Assembly: GCF_000614145.1 (NCBI RefSeq)
Contig: NZ_BAKK01000026.1
Location: forward strand, 1 to 62,125
Length of the DNA: 62,125 nt
From: Bacteroides faecichinchillae JCM 17102
GTDB taxonomy: Bacteria; Bacteroidota; Bacteroidia; Bacteroidales; Bacteroidaceae
Reading direction: 5' to 3'
The first letter of the stretch is position 1. Each line of letters opens with the position of its first letter. Shown in pieces: positions 9,516 to 18,260 of this stretch. The position numbers were made by a program, and so were the translations under genes. The notes beneath the pieces were generated by a model. The model was not told where the DNA came from. It saw nothing but the letters and a program-made list of their open reading frames with translations, and did not search any database.

Positions 9516-10389
9516 ATGAAAAAGATTACTCGTGCAAATTTTGAAGGGTTGCGTCAACGTTACCCTGTTTTAAACAAAGAAGAGATGCGTCGTTATGTGG
9601 GTGGTAACTCTACCACTCTATACGATGATAGTGATTTGGCACTTTTAAATGTTTATACTTTAGATATAGACATGGATGCTTGTTCGGCTGTTGGAAGTGA
9701 CAAGGATGATGAAATGGAAGAAGATGTTTGGACATCGGATTTGGGAATTTGCGCATTCTCTGCAGGTGACTATGGCTTTGGTGGTTATAGCTTTTATGGT
9801 AACTCTGATGGTAGTTATGGCTATGAGGGGGGACGGCTGGGATGTTGATTATGGGTATCTTGATGAGGTGGTTATCTATGGAAATAAGCCTAATAATGAC
9901 TATGGTTACTATGGTGGTAGTGCTTATCCCGGGTGGGGCGATGGATATGGAGATGGAGATGGTTATTGGGGAGAGTATTCGTATTCATATGTAATGGATG
10001 GGTACTATGGATATGGTGAAGTTGTTGGACCAACTGATTGTGTTGCACAAACTCTTGCTGCTATTCTTGGTAAAGATGCTAATGAGATTGATGCATGGAT
10101 AAGAAGTCAATATGGACCAAATGGGGTTCCTGGAGATAAATATTATGAAGTGTTAAGTCATTACCTCAATGGTAGTCCCACACCTATTCCTCCTTTTCAT
10201 TACCAGTATGGAGTTCATCCTCAATTAATAGCTTCCGTAAAAACTTCAAATGGCAATGGACATTCTGTTATTATTATGGAAATTAAGGGTACTGATGTTA
10301 CTTATTTGGATCCCCAGAATAACAACAGTATTGGTACTTGCAATACTCTCGATATTACCCATTTGTATAGGGTAGATGGAAAGAAATAA
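9516..10389 (+). CDS. GG-leader cargo with Gly/Tyr/Asp-rich middle and papain-like C-terminal domain (frameshifted)
   Basis: Reading through one extra G in a six-G run at 9827-9832 joins two open frames into a protein of about 290 residues. Residues 1-30 are a double-glycine leader (LNKEEMRRYVGG) like the GG-Bacteroidales natural-product precursors. Residues 31-85 are acidic. Residues 85-170 are very rich in Gly, Tyr and Asp, with an LDEVVIYG motif near 115-122. Residues 171-290 resemble a papain or C39-like fold: Cys175 in TDCVAQTLAAIL, His249 in NGHSVIIME and Asp265 in YLDPQNN. Without correction, translation stops at residue 110. It is the likely substrate of the C39 exporter at 2994-6523. 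The cargo could be a secreted peptidase or a toxin-like effector; activity is unproven. Confidence 0.75.
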
Positions 10390-10473
10390 ATTTGGTAATT
10401 CTGGACCATTTGCAAGTATTAAGATAAAAAATGTGTTTAATAATAATTGGTTTTATAAAGCTTAAATGAACTT

Positions 10474-11187
10474 ATGAAAGTATGTAGATTTATATTTCTA
10501 TTTGTGTTTTGCTTTAATTTCATGGAGATAGAAGTTTTTGCTCAATATGATGTGATGAATTCTTTTTCTGATTATTCTGCTTATTTATCAAAAGTCGCGG
10601 ATATATCATGTAAAAAACCAAAAGACTTTATTTGGGAAAAGTTAGAAACATCATATAAAACACAGAGTAATTGGGAACAAAAATCGTTTGTTTCCTTTTA
10701 TGGTGGTAAAATGCAATCAAAAGATGGAGACTGTCTTATATTGTATTCCAACCTTACAGCTGCTTTTTTGAATAAAGCAGAATGTGGTTGCACTTTTATT
10801 CGAAGACAGATGGCTTATGATATGAAGAAAGTTTCAGATGAGGCATATCCTTCTGATTTAAGATATTCTAATATAGGAGATAATGTAATTAAAATTACAG
10901 ATAAGAATGTGCCATTTAATGCTGATACGGTTTTTATAGTACAGTTACCTATTAAAAAGCCTTATTTAGGAAAATACAAATACAGTATGGGAATATATGC
11001 TTGTAAATCAGGTCGAGTACCTATAAGTTTTAAATGCTATTTTACTGATAAAGGGGAAATGGAAAAAAGAAAGTTTCTCTCAAAATTTTATAAAACAATA
11101 AAGTACCGTAATAATGATAATTGGTCTTATGATTCAGAAAAAATGATGAAAGTACTACACGAGTTGTATCTTAAATCGAAGAAATAG
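10474..11187 (+). CDS. Secreted protein of unknown function (paralogue B of a pair)
   Basis: This 237-residue protein has a signal peptide ending near VFAQ. It is a paralogue of the protein at 5-760, sharing NSFSDYS, SKDGDCLILY, FNADTVF, MGIYACKSGR, FKCYFT and NDNWSYD segments. No known domain was recognised. It starts 84 bp after the cargo gene on the same strand and is probably cotranscribed with it. A signal-peptide protein directly downstream of an exported papain-like cargo could be a periplasmic immunity or inhibitor protein. That is inference from position only. Confidence 0.75.
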   Translation: MKVCRFIFLFVFCFNFMEIEVFAQYDVMNSFSDYSAYLSKVADISCKKPKDFIWEKLETSYKTQSNWEQKSFVSFYGGKMQSKDGDCLILYSNLTAAFLNKAECGCTFIRRQMAYDMKKVSDEAYPSDLRYSNIGDNVIKITDKNVPFNADTVFIVQLPIKKPYLGKYKYSMGIYACKSGRVPISFKCYFTDKGEMEKRKFLSKFYKTIKYRNNDNWSYDSEKMMKVLHELYLKSKK

Positions 11188-11505
11188 TATGATGCAATAT
11201 GATTGATTTACTGTGTATATATTAATGTATGCTGTTGGATTAGATCGATGTCTATACTAGAATCATTGGTATAATTATAATGCTTACTTCTTTCATACTA
11301 ATAATGAAATTATATGAGGTGGTTGAAGTTTATGTAGCTATATCTGTTTTTCTTTAAGAGCGTGTTAGAATTCCCCAAGGTATAAAAAGACCCTTGTTAT
11401 AGATATCTGTAGCAGGGGTCATTTTGCTGAGAAAAGAGTTTTGATTCATCTCTCTTTATATTATAATGTACTTTATTAAATATTTCCTTAAAATCACAAT
11501 TTATA
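11188..11505. other. Intergenic region separating the two cluster transcription units
   Basis: No gene was found. The region is AT-rich. It holds one hairpin at 11389-11420 (listed separately), and a near-match to the -7 consensus (TACTTTAT) close to 11471 could serve the GT32 gene, but this is weak. Confidence 0.5.
11389..11420 (+). terminator. Possible terminator hairpin
   Basis: An 11-bp arm (GACCCTTGTTA) pairs, with two G:T wobbles, with TAGCAGGGGTC around a ten-base loop, followed by ATTTTG. The weak T-run lowers confidence. The position suits the end of the cargo transcription unit. Confidence 0.4.
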
Positions 11506-12216
11506 ATGAAACAAATACCTAAAATTATTCATCAGCTTTGGTCGGACAAAGAGAGACCCTTACCGGAACATTTTCTTAAAATGGCGGATACTTGGAAGTA
11601 TGATTATTCGGATTGGCAATATATTTATTGGAACGACCATAGGATGAGCTCATTTATATTGGAACATTTTCCGGAATATTTGGATATTTATAATCGTTTT
11701 CCTTATAATATACAGCGTTGGGATGCTATCCGGTATTTGATACTCTATGAAATGGGTGGTATGTATGTAGATTTCGATTTCGAATCTTTAAAGCCTATGG
11801 ATGGATTTCTGTCTGATAAACAGTGCTGCTTTCCACAAGAACCAATATCTCATTGTGGAATTTTTAGGCGGGGATTTATCATTAATAACTCGTTGATGGC
11901 ATGTGTTCCTAAACATATTTATGTGAAGAAAATTATTGACAAGGTTTTTTCAGAGGAGAATTTGAAACTCTCGTTTACTGCTCGTAATAAGGATGTTGTG
12001 TTTGACACAACAGGGCAGTGGGTATTGGTAAATGCTTATGAAAGCTTGTCTGAAGAGGAGAGGAAGGATGTTTATCTTATTTCCCCTTTATATATCAATC
12101 CTTTTGATCTTCCTCTTGCGAATATAGCCAAAAAAGGGTGTTGGGATAAACGTCTTGAAGATAGTATAAAAGATGCCTATGCTATACATTATTATTTTGG
12201 TAGTTGGAATGATTAA
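11506..12216 (+). CDS. GT32-type glycosyltransferase
   Basis: This 236-residue protein opens with IPKIIHQLWSD, the hallmark of the GT32 (mannosyl/capsular-type) family, and has the DXD metal and nucleotide-sugar motif in GGMYVDFDFESL. WDAIRYLILYEMGG precedes the DXD, as usual. It is soluble and full length for the family. The next gene, 14 bp downstream, is a LanC-like protein, then UDP-galactopyranose mutase one base later. This repeats the glycosyltransferase/LanC-like pairing seen at 6679-9476. The donor may be UDP-galactofuranose given glf in the same operon, but this is inferred from context. Confidence 0.88.
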   Translation: MKQIPKIIHQLWSDKERPLPEHFLKMADTWKYDYSDWQYIYWNDHRMSSFILEHFPEYLDIYNRFPYNIQRWDAIRYLILYEMGGMYVDFDFESLKPMDGFLSDKQCCFPQEPISHCGIFRRGFIINNSLMACVPKHIYVKKIIDKVFSEENLKLSFTARNKDVVFDTTGQWVLVNAYESLSEEERKDVYLISPLYINPFDLPLANIAKKGCWDKRLEDSIKDAYAIHYYFGSWND

Positions 12217-12230
12217 CGTGCTTTATAAGT

Positions 12231-13148
12231 ATGAATAAACAATTATTTAAAATTGCTGATATAGTAACTGCCCATTTACAAGATATGAAAAGTATCGGAT
12301 TGACTGAGGGAAAAATGGGATTGGTTTTGTTTTATTATGAATTTTCTAGATATTTGTCTCTTGAAATAGACAATCATTTGGCGAATAATTTATTGGATGA
12401 GGTTTTGAGTAAAGCTGGAAAAGTAGGTAATAATGGTATTGAGCTAGGGCTTGCTGGGATTGGCTGTGGAATAAATTATCTTATTCGTAATGAGTTTGTG
12501 GAAGTAACTGAGGATGCTCTTATTGATTTGGAGTACAACCTTTTTTCCGGGGAATCTGTGGATTTTGGCATTAACTTTTCTATGTTATCTCCTGCTGTTT
12601 ATCTTTTGTCGAAATATGGAGGTAAGGAGATGTTGGGAAATTATGATGTTTATGTGTTAACTCTTTTGAATACATGTAGATATTATTGTTTAAGTATTTA
12701 TGACAATAAAAAGAAGCCTTTGGATCTGATAAATTCCATGTTATACTTTCTTCTTGAGTTGAAAAAACAAAATGTTCATGTATGGGAAGCTGATAAACTT
12801 ATCTGGAAAATTTTAACTTATTTGTTGGATTATAAAGATATTGAAAAAGATATATATGGTGATACTGTTATTCTTTTTAATCTGTTGCATCAGATGCCTG
12901 ATACTACTCCTTTGAAAAAAGAGGTTATGGCTAGATTGAGTAATTTAGAAGATAAAGATTGGAGTATCGAAGCTTATAGAAAAATATTATGGCAACAAAT
13001 TCTTTTTTCTCAATGGAGTGATAACGCTATCATTCCGGAAGTTGACAAACTTTTGTATCTTATAGATAATGAGATACAAGATTTAAAAGGTATTTGGGTT
13101 CCATTAGGTATATACTTGATGAATATGAATAAATTCAAGAAAGTCTAG
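12231..13148 (+). CDS. LanC-like protein 2 (no visible zinc ligands)
   Basis: This 305-residue protein is homologous to the one at 8532-9476. The N-terminus shows SIGLTEGKMGLVLFYYEFSR, ANNLLDEVL and GLAGIGCGINYLIRNEFVEV, the LanC-type barrel repeats. The C-terminal half lacks the Cys...Cys-His zinc site of true LanC cyclases. It sits between the GT32 gene and glf with spacings of 14 bp and 1 bp, so the three are almost certainly translated from one mRNA. As with the first copy, a non-catalytic partner role for the preceding glycosyltransferase is the simplest reading of the paired arrangement. Confidence 0.75.
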   Translation: MNKQLFKIADIVTAHLQDMKSIGLTEGKMGLVLFYYEFSRYLSLEIDNHLANNLLDEVLSKAGKVGNNGIELGLAGIGCGINYLIRNEFVEVTEDALIDLEYNLFSGESVDFGINFSMLSPAVYLLSKYGGKEMLGNYDVYVLTLLNTCRYYCLSIYDNKKKPLDLINSMLYFLLELKKQNVHVWEADKLIWKILTYLLDYKDIEKDIYGDTVILFNLLHQMPDTTPLKKEVMARLSNLEDKDWSIEAYRKILWQQILFSQWSDNAIIPEVDKLLYLIDNEIQDLKGIWVPLGIYLMNMNKFKKV

Positions 13149-13149
13149 T

Positions 13150-14262
13150 ATGAAGAAGTATGATTATTTAATAGTTGGTAGCGGATTATATGGTTCGATT
13201 GTTGCACACGAATTGACTGCAAAAGGGAAATTATGTATTGTAATTGATAAACGTAGTCATATTGGGGGTAATATCTATACTGAGAAAATGAAAGATATTA
13301 CAGTTCATAAGTATGGAGCTCATATCTTCCATACTAATAATAAAGTGGTATGGGATTACTTGAATTCGTTTGCAGAGTTTAATAGATATACCAATTCTCC
13401 GTTAGCAAATTATAAAGGTGAACTGTATAATTTGCCTTTTAATATGAATACATTTTATCGGATGTGGGGAGTGAAGACGCCTACCGAGGCTTTAGAGAAA
13501 ATAGAATCTCAGAAGAGAGAATCGGGTATTGGTGTTCCATCTAATTTAGAAGAACAAGCTATATCTCTTGTGGGAAAGGATATTTATGAAAAGTTGATAA
13601 AAGGATATACGGAAAAACAATGGGGAAAGAAGGCTGTTGATCTTCCGGCTTTTATCATTCGGCGTTTACCGGTGCGTTTTACTTTTGATAACAACTATTT
13701 TGATGATAGATATCAGGGAATTCCAATAGGAGGATATACTCCTATCATTGAAAAGATGTTGTCGGGAAGTGAGGTTGTATTGGATACTGATTATTTTTCT
13801 GATAAAGAATATTTGGATAGTTTAGCAGATACGGTGGTTTATACAGGAGAGATTGATCGGTATTTCGATTATTGTTATGGTGCTTTGGAATATCGCAGTT
13901 TGCGATTTGAAACGACTGTGTTAGAGAATCAATCTAATTTTCAAGGTAACGCGGTAGTTAATTATACCGATTCGGAAACTCCTTATACCCGGATTATTGA
14001 ACATAAACATTTTGAATTCGGTCGTCAGCCGGTTACTGTGATTACTAAAGAGTATCCTTTGACATTTCAATTAGGTGATGAACCTTATTATCCCGTTAAT
14101 AATGATGAGAATAATGCTCTTTATGAGAAATATAGTGAGTTATCACGACAACAGATAAACGTGTATTTTGGCGGGAGACTGGCTGAATATAAATATTATA
14201 ATATGGATCAGGTTATTGAACATGCATTGTGTCTAGTAACTTTATTGGAACTTAAAAAATAG
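13150..14262 (+). CDS. glf: UDP-galactopyranose mutase
   Basis: This 370-residue protein has the normal length for the family. It interconverts UDP-galactopyranose and UDP-galactofuranose using reduced FAD. The N-terminal dinucleotide-binding motif is YLIVGSGLYGS, followed by DKRSHIGGNIYTE and the conserved GAHIFHT segment. TEKQWGK and RLPVRFTFDNNYFDD match the substrate-binding region of Glf. It follows the LanC-like gene by one base. Within this cluster it supplies a galactofuranose donor, which hints that the exported product carries Galf. It could instead serve a surface polysaccharide, but no polysaccharide locus is visible here. Confidence 0.93.
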   Translation: MKKYDYLIVGSGLYGSIVAHELTAKGKLCIVIDKRSHIGGNIYTEKMKDITVHKYGAHIFHTNNKVVWDYLNSFAEFNRYTNSPLANYKGELYNLPFNMNTFYRMWGVKTPTEALEKIESQKRESGIGVPSNLEEQAISLVGKDIYEKLIKGYTEKQWGKKAVDLPAFIIRRLPVRFTFDNNYFDDRYQGIPIGGYTPIIEKMLSGSEVVLDTDYFSDKEYLDSLADTVVYTGEIDRYFDYCYGALEYRSLRFETTVLENQSNFQGNAVVNYTDSETPYTRIIEHKHFEFGRQPVTVITKEYPLTFQLGDEPYYPVNNDENNALYEKYSELSRQQINVYFGGRLAEYKYYNMDQVIEHALCLVTLLELKK

Positions 14263-14496
14263 TATTTTATAGGGAGTATGTAACCTTTATCGTTTGTTTC
14301 TAGTAACAATTCAAGTCGTTTAATTTTCATTCTTATCGTACAAATCAATGCCTATAGGGAGATTTGAGCTTAAGTTTATCATAAGTTTTTAGGTATTGAT
14401 GTTCTCCATTTCTTTTATGAACTTTGTGAAAGTATAAAGTGTTCTTAATAGAATGAGACAATTAAAGTGTTCTATTAGAAAAAGAAAGGAGAACAA

Positions 14497-15243
14497 ATGA
14501 AAAAAATTGTATTGCTTCGTCATGGAGAAAGTGTATGGAACAAGGAAAACCGTTTTACGGGGTGGACTGATGTAGACCTAACCGAAAAAGGAATTGAAGA
14601 AGCCAATAAAGCGGGAATTACTCTCAGAGAATATGGTTTCAATTTTGATAAAGCTTATACTTCTTATTTGAAACGTGCGGTGAAAACACTGAACTGTGTG
14701 TTGGACGAGATGGATTTGGATTGGATTCCGGTAGAAAAGAGCTGGCGATTGAATGAAAAGCATTATGGGGACCTTCAAGGATTAAATAAAGCAGAAACAG
14801 CGGAAAAGTATGGTGAAGAACAAGTCTTGATTTGGCGCCGTAGTTATGATATTGCTCCCAATCCGTTATCGGAGAGTGATCTAAGGAATCCACGCTTTGA
14901 TTATCGTTATCACAAAGTGCCGGATACAGAGTTACCTCGTACGGAATCTCTGAAAGATACGATAGATCGTATTATGCCTTATTGGGAATCGGATATATTT
15001 CCTAATTTAAAAACGGCAAATACTTTATTAGTGGTTGCACATGGTAATAGTTTGCGAGGGATTATCAAACATCTGAAGCATATATCTGATGAGGATATTG
15101 TAAAACTGAATTTGCCTACAGCTATTCCGTATGTTTTTGAGTTTGATGAGAACCTGAAAGTCGCAAATGATTACTTTCTGGGAAATCCGGAAGAAATAAA
15201 AAAACTGATGGAAGCTGTAGCCAATCAGGGAAAGAAAAAATAG
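14497..15243 (+). CDS. gpmA: 2,3-bisphosphoglycerate-dependent phosphoglycerate mutase
   Basis: This 248-residue glycolytic enzyme interconverts 3- and 2-phosphoglycerate. The RHGESVWN phosphohistidine motif is at residues 8-15, [13 protein letters not shown] follows, and the second catalytic histidine lies in VVAHGNSLR near residue 180. Length and motifs match dPGM enzymes. A good ribosome site (AAAGGAG) lies upstream of the ATG. It is followed 38 bp later by a class I fructose-bisphosphate aldolase gene, a glycolytic pairing common in Bacteroides. Confidence 0.95.
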   Translation: MKKIVLLRHGESVWNKENRFTGWTDVDLTEKGIEEANKAGITLREYGFNFDKAYTSYLKRAVKTLNCVLDEMDLDWIPVEKSWRLNEKHYGDLQGLNKAETAEKYGEEQVLIWRRSYDIAPNPLSESDLRNPRFDYRYHKVPDTELPRTESLKDTIDRIMPYWESDIFPNLKTANTLLVVAHGNSLRGIIKHLKHISDEDIVKLNLPTAIPYVFEFDENLKVANDYFLGNPEEIKKLMEAVANQGKKK

Positions 15244-15281
15244 CATATAAGATATTTTGCCTAAACTAAATTATTTTTATT

Positions 15282-16334
15282 ATGAGTAAAATTATAGATT
15301 TACTGGGTAACAAGGCCAGTTATTATTTGGATCATACTTGCAAGACTATTGATAAGTCGTTAATTCATGTTCCTTCTCCGGATACAGTTGATAAAATCTG
15401 GATTAATTCTGATAGGAATACGAGAGTATTAAATAGTCTTCAAACTATTTTAGGACATGGACGGTTGGCGAACACCGGTTATGTATCTATTTTGCCTGTC
15501 GATCAGGATATAGAACATACTGCAGGGGCTTCTTTTGCTCCCAATCCGATTTATTTTGATCCTGAAAATATAGTAAAATTAGCTATTGAAGGAGGTTGTA
15601 ATGCTGTGGCTTCTACCTTCGGTATTTTAGGAGCTGTGGCTCGAAAATATGCGCATAAAATACCTTTTGTGGTAAAACTGAATCATAATGAGTTATTGTC
15701 TTATCCAAATACTTATGATCAAGTTCTTTTCGGAACAGTAAAAGAAGCTTGGAATATGGGTGCTGTAGCAGTGGGGGCTACAATTTATTTTGGCTCCGAA
15801 CAGAGTCGTCGTCAATTGGTGGAAATCGCTGAGGCTTTTGAACATGCTCATGAGTTGGGGATGGCAACTATTCTGTGGTGTTATTTGCGTAATAGTGACT
15901 TTAAAAAAGACGGAGTTGATTATCATTCTGCAGCTGACCTTACGGGACAGGCCGATCGTCTGGGAGTTACTATCAAAGCTGATATTGTGAAACAAAAACT
16001 TCCGACTAATAACGGTGGATTTAAAGTTCTTAATTTCGGTAAGGTAGATGAACGAATGTATACGGAATTGGCTTCCGATCATCCAATTGACCTTTGTCGT
16101 TATCAGGTAGCGAATGGATATATGGGACGTGTCGGACTGATTAACTCTGGTGGAGAATCCCATGGAGCTTCTGATTTACGAGATGCTGTTATAACTGCTG
16201 TAGTAAATAAACGTGCAGGGGGTATGGGATTGATTAGTGGACGTAAAGCTTTCCAGAAGCAGATGAATAAGGGAGTGGAATTGTTGAATGCTATTCAGGA
16301 TGTATATCTTGATCCGGCAATTACTATTGCTTGA
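15282..16334 (+). CDS. fbaB: Class I fructose-bisphosphate aldolase
   Basis: This 350-residue protein belongs to the FbaB/DhnA-type archaeal-like class I aldolases, which cleave fructose 1,6-bisphosphate through a lysine Schiff base. Characteristic segments include [26 protein letters not shown] and [12 protein letters not shown], which carries the Schiff-base lysine, followed by [16 protein letters not shown] near the phosphate site. It is downstream of gpmA and upstream of a transaldolase remnant, so this was once a three-gene central-carbon cluster. Confidence 0.93.
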   Translation: MSKIIDLLGNKASYYLDHTCKTIDKSLIHVPSPDTVDKIWINSDRNTRVLNSLQTILGHGRLANTGYVSILPVDQDIEHTAGASFAPNPIYFDPENIVKLAIEGGCNAVASTFGILGAVARKYAHKIPFVVKLNHNELLSYPNTYDQVLFGTVKEAWNMGAVAVGATIYFGSEQSRRQLVEIAEAFEHAHELGMATILWCYLRNSDFKKDGVDYHSAADLTGQADRLGVTIKADIVKQKLPTNNGGFKVLNFGKVDERMYTELASDHPIDLCRYQVANGYMGRVGLINSGGESHGASDLRDAVITAVVNKRAGGMGLISGRKAFQKQMNKGVELLNAIQDVYLDPAITIA

Positions 16335-16395
16335 TTTTTAGAAAACTATTAATCCTTCGTTAATGGCGAAGAAAGGTATTTAAAGAGTTTAAAAT

Positions 16396-16557
16396 CAGCA
16401 TGATCATTATATTAAAATATGTGAGATTGTTAATGGTGATGTGAGTGCTGATGTGGCTACTTGTCCGTTAAGCGCAATCAAAGGATTACTGAATCATCCG
16501 CTTACGGATGCAGGATTGAAGAAATTTCTGGAAGATTATAAAAAGGTGAATGGATAG
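16396..16557 (+). pseudogene. Internally deleted transaldolase (Fsa/TalC type) relic
   Basis: One uninterrupted frame reads [15 protein letters not shown] joined directly to [14 protein letters not shown], then [20 protein letters not shown] and a TAG stop. The first part resembles residues about 40-60 of the roughly 218-residue Bacteroides transaldolase, and the second its last about 45 residues. More than 100 codons between them are missing and no start codon remains. The junction sits at GCTGA, a short sequence expected at both ends of the deletion, so slippage or recombination between short repeats is plausible. The gene follows fbaB by about 60 bp. Confidence 0.8.
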
Positions 16558-16573
16558 TTTAATATTGAATGTT

Positions 16574-16607
16574 ATTGGGCGCGGATTTTGTATTATTCGC
16601 GCCCAAT
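16574..16607. terminator. Intrinsic terminator-like hairpin between convergent genes
   Basis: A ten-base perfect stem (ATTGGGCGCG with CGCGCCCAAT) encloses a 14-base loop. It lies between the rightward gpmA-fbaB unit and the leftward sulfatase gene and could end transcription from both sides. Confidence 0.6.
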
Positions 16608-16635
16608 TGCAATTATTTGTTTGATATGAATAGAT

Positions 16636-18165
16636 TTACGGTAAGGTAACTTGAAAATGTGGATTAGGAATATGCTGCGTATGGATAATAAAGATCATCT
16701 GGTTTAAAATATCCGGATGTTCTGCAGCTATGTTATTATCTTCGTGGATATCTGTTGCGAGATTATATAAAAAGGGTTCCCCTTTTTTAACTACTAACTT
16801 CCAATTTCCCATTCGTACTCCTATTTGGTCTGTTTCGTTAAATTCCCAATATAAAAAGCCATGTTCTTTTTGCCCTTTCTTACCCAATAAAGTAGGAGCG
16901 AAGGATATTCCGTCAAAGTAGTTGATTACTTTCTTGGGATTGGCATATTTCGTTTCATAGTCTTTTACACCAATTAATTCGCAGAAAGTAGGCATTATAT
17001 CGTAGAAAGCACAGATATGGTCATTTACGGTACCTGCAGAAATGTGTCCCGGCCAACGGGCAATAAATGGTATACGGATTCCTCCTTCATAGCATTGTCG
17101 TTTTAATCCGCGTAATTTGCCATCTCTGCCAAAGAAAGTCGGATCTGCACCTCCTTCTTCATGAGGGCCATTGTCACTGGAGAAAATAACTAATGTGTTT
17201 TTGTCCAAACCTTTTTCTTTCAATTTTTCCAGTATTTCTCCGACGTAATAGTCCAATCGGGTAATCATTCCGGCGAATTGTGCGTGTACGTGGGTAATTG
17301 CATTGTATCTGGAACCTTCTTGTCCGCCAAAGCTTTTATCCGGATTAAATTTTGCTTTATATCCGTTTAGGATGGAATCTTCCGGCTGAACTAGCTCTGC
17401 GTGGGGTAAAGTATAGGTAAATACTCCAAAGAATGGTTGTTCACCATCTTGCTGATCCAACCATTCCATCGCTTTTTGATGGATTATATCAGCGGAGTAT
17501 TGTGGTCTTTTGTGATAATCGGGACCATACATCGGATATTTGATATTTTCATCCATGACAACACGTACTGTGCCTGTATCTCCCAATGCTTTGCTATATC
17601 TGTTTAGAAAATTAGGATAATATAAATGTGCTTGAAATTGGCAGATGTAACCGAAATATTCATCAATACCCCGTTTGTCGGGTGTAGAACAAGATCCTTC
17701 ATAGCCTCCTGCCCATTTACCGAACATACCGGTAGTATATCCGTTATCTTTCATTATCTCGGGTAAAATGACATGATTAGGATCATAAGGATGTTGGCCT
17801 ACAACGGAATACTCTTTGTTGTTGCCATACATTACAGTGGGTACATTTCTCCAATATTCTTTATTTCCTCTGACTTCGCAATGTCCTGTATGTTGTCCTG
17901 TCATGAATGACGCTCTGGAAGGAGCGCTGACCGGGCTACCTGCATAAGCTTGTGTAAATCGCATTCCTTCACTGGCCATTGCATCCAGGTGAGGGGTATT
18001 GATGAAAGGTTGGCCATAGCATCCTAAATCTCCATATCCCATATCGTCACAAAGGATAAAAATAATATTTGGTTTAGTGCTATTTTTTTGTGCACTGACG
18101 GATAATGTAGAAAGTAATAGTGCGCCACTAACCAGAGAAAGTGATTGATAATTCATAATATTCAT
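16636..18165 (-). CDS. S1-family sulfatase (serine type)
   Basis: This 509-residue exported sulfatase has a signal peptide ending near SVSAQ. The nucleophile motif is VSAPSRASFMTG, with Ser80 as the residue converted to formylglycine, so an anaerobic maturase (anSME) encoded elsewhere is required. Metal-binding aspartates are at 40-41 (LCDDMGYGD) and in SSDNGPHEEGG. FGKWAGGY and IPFIARWPG are standard family segments. The substrate is a sulfated glycan, but the subfamily cannot be fixed by eye. It is transcribed divergently from the AmgK-like gene. The protein ends normally, without an extra C-terminal domain. Confidence 0.92.
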   Translation of the reverse strand: MNIMNYQSLSLVSGALLLSTLSVSAQKNSTKPNIIFILCDDMGYGDLGCYGQPFINTPHLDAMASEGMRFTQAYAGSPVSAPSRASFMTGQHTGHCEVRGNKEYWRNVPTVMYGNNKEYSVVGQHPYDPNHVILPEIMKDNGYTTGMFGKWAGGYEGSCSTPDKRGIDEYFGYICQFQAHLYYPNFLNRYSKALGDTGTVRVVMDENIKYPMYGPDYHKRPQYSADIIHQKAMEWLDQQDGEQPFFGVFTYTLPHAELVQPEDSILNGYKAKFNPDKSFGGQEGSRYNAITHVHAQFAGMITRLDYYVGEILEKLKEKGLDKNTLVIFSSDNGPHEEGGADPTFFGRDGKLRGLKRQCYEGGIRIPFIARWPGHISAGTVNDHICAFYDIMPTFCELIGVKDYETKYANPKKVINYFDGISFAPTLLGKKGQKEHGFLYWEFNETDQIGVRMGNWKLVVKKGEPFLYNLATDIHEDNNIAAEHPDILNQMIFIIHTQHIPNPHFQVTLP

Positions 18166-18184
18166 TATTTGGAGGTATTTGAAA

Positions 18185-18192
18185 CAAAGATA
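18185..18192 (-). promoter_or_regulatory. Bacteroides -7 element for the leftward sulfatase
   Basis: On the minus strand this reads TATCTTTG, a perfect match to TAnnTTTG, 19 bp before the ATG at 18165. Together with the plus-strand element at 18236-18243 it forms a divergent promoter pair. Confidence 0.65.
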
Positions 18193-18209
18193 CTATTTTC
18201 AACTGAATA

Positions 18210-18243
18210 TTTGTTAAAACTACAATCTTAATTTCTATCTTTG
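18210..18243 (+). promoter_or_regulatory. Bacteroides promoter for the AmgK/MurU-like pair
   Basis: The -7 element TATCTTTG is at 18236-18243, with a TTTG -33 element at 18210-18213. The spacer is 22 bp, slightly longer than the usual 19-21. The ATG at 18261 follows 17 bp later. Confidence 0.65.
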
Positions 18244-18260
18244 CTCGAAAATGTACGACT

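Noticed and set aside
9676..9843. Separate gene starting at 9676
   Set aside because: The frame before the G-run is a shadow of the leader gene; only the part after about 9830 is a continuation of the cargo.
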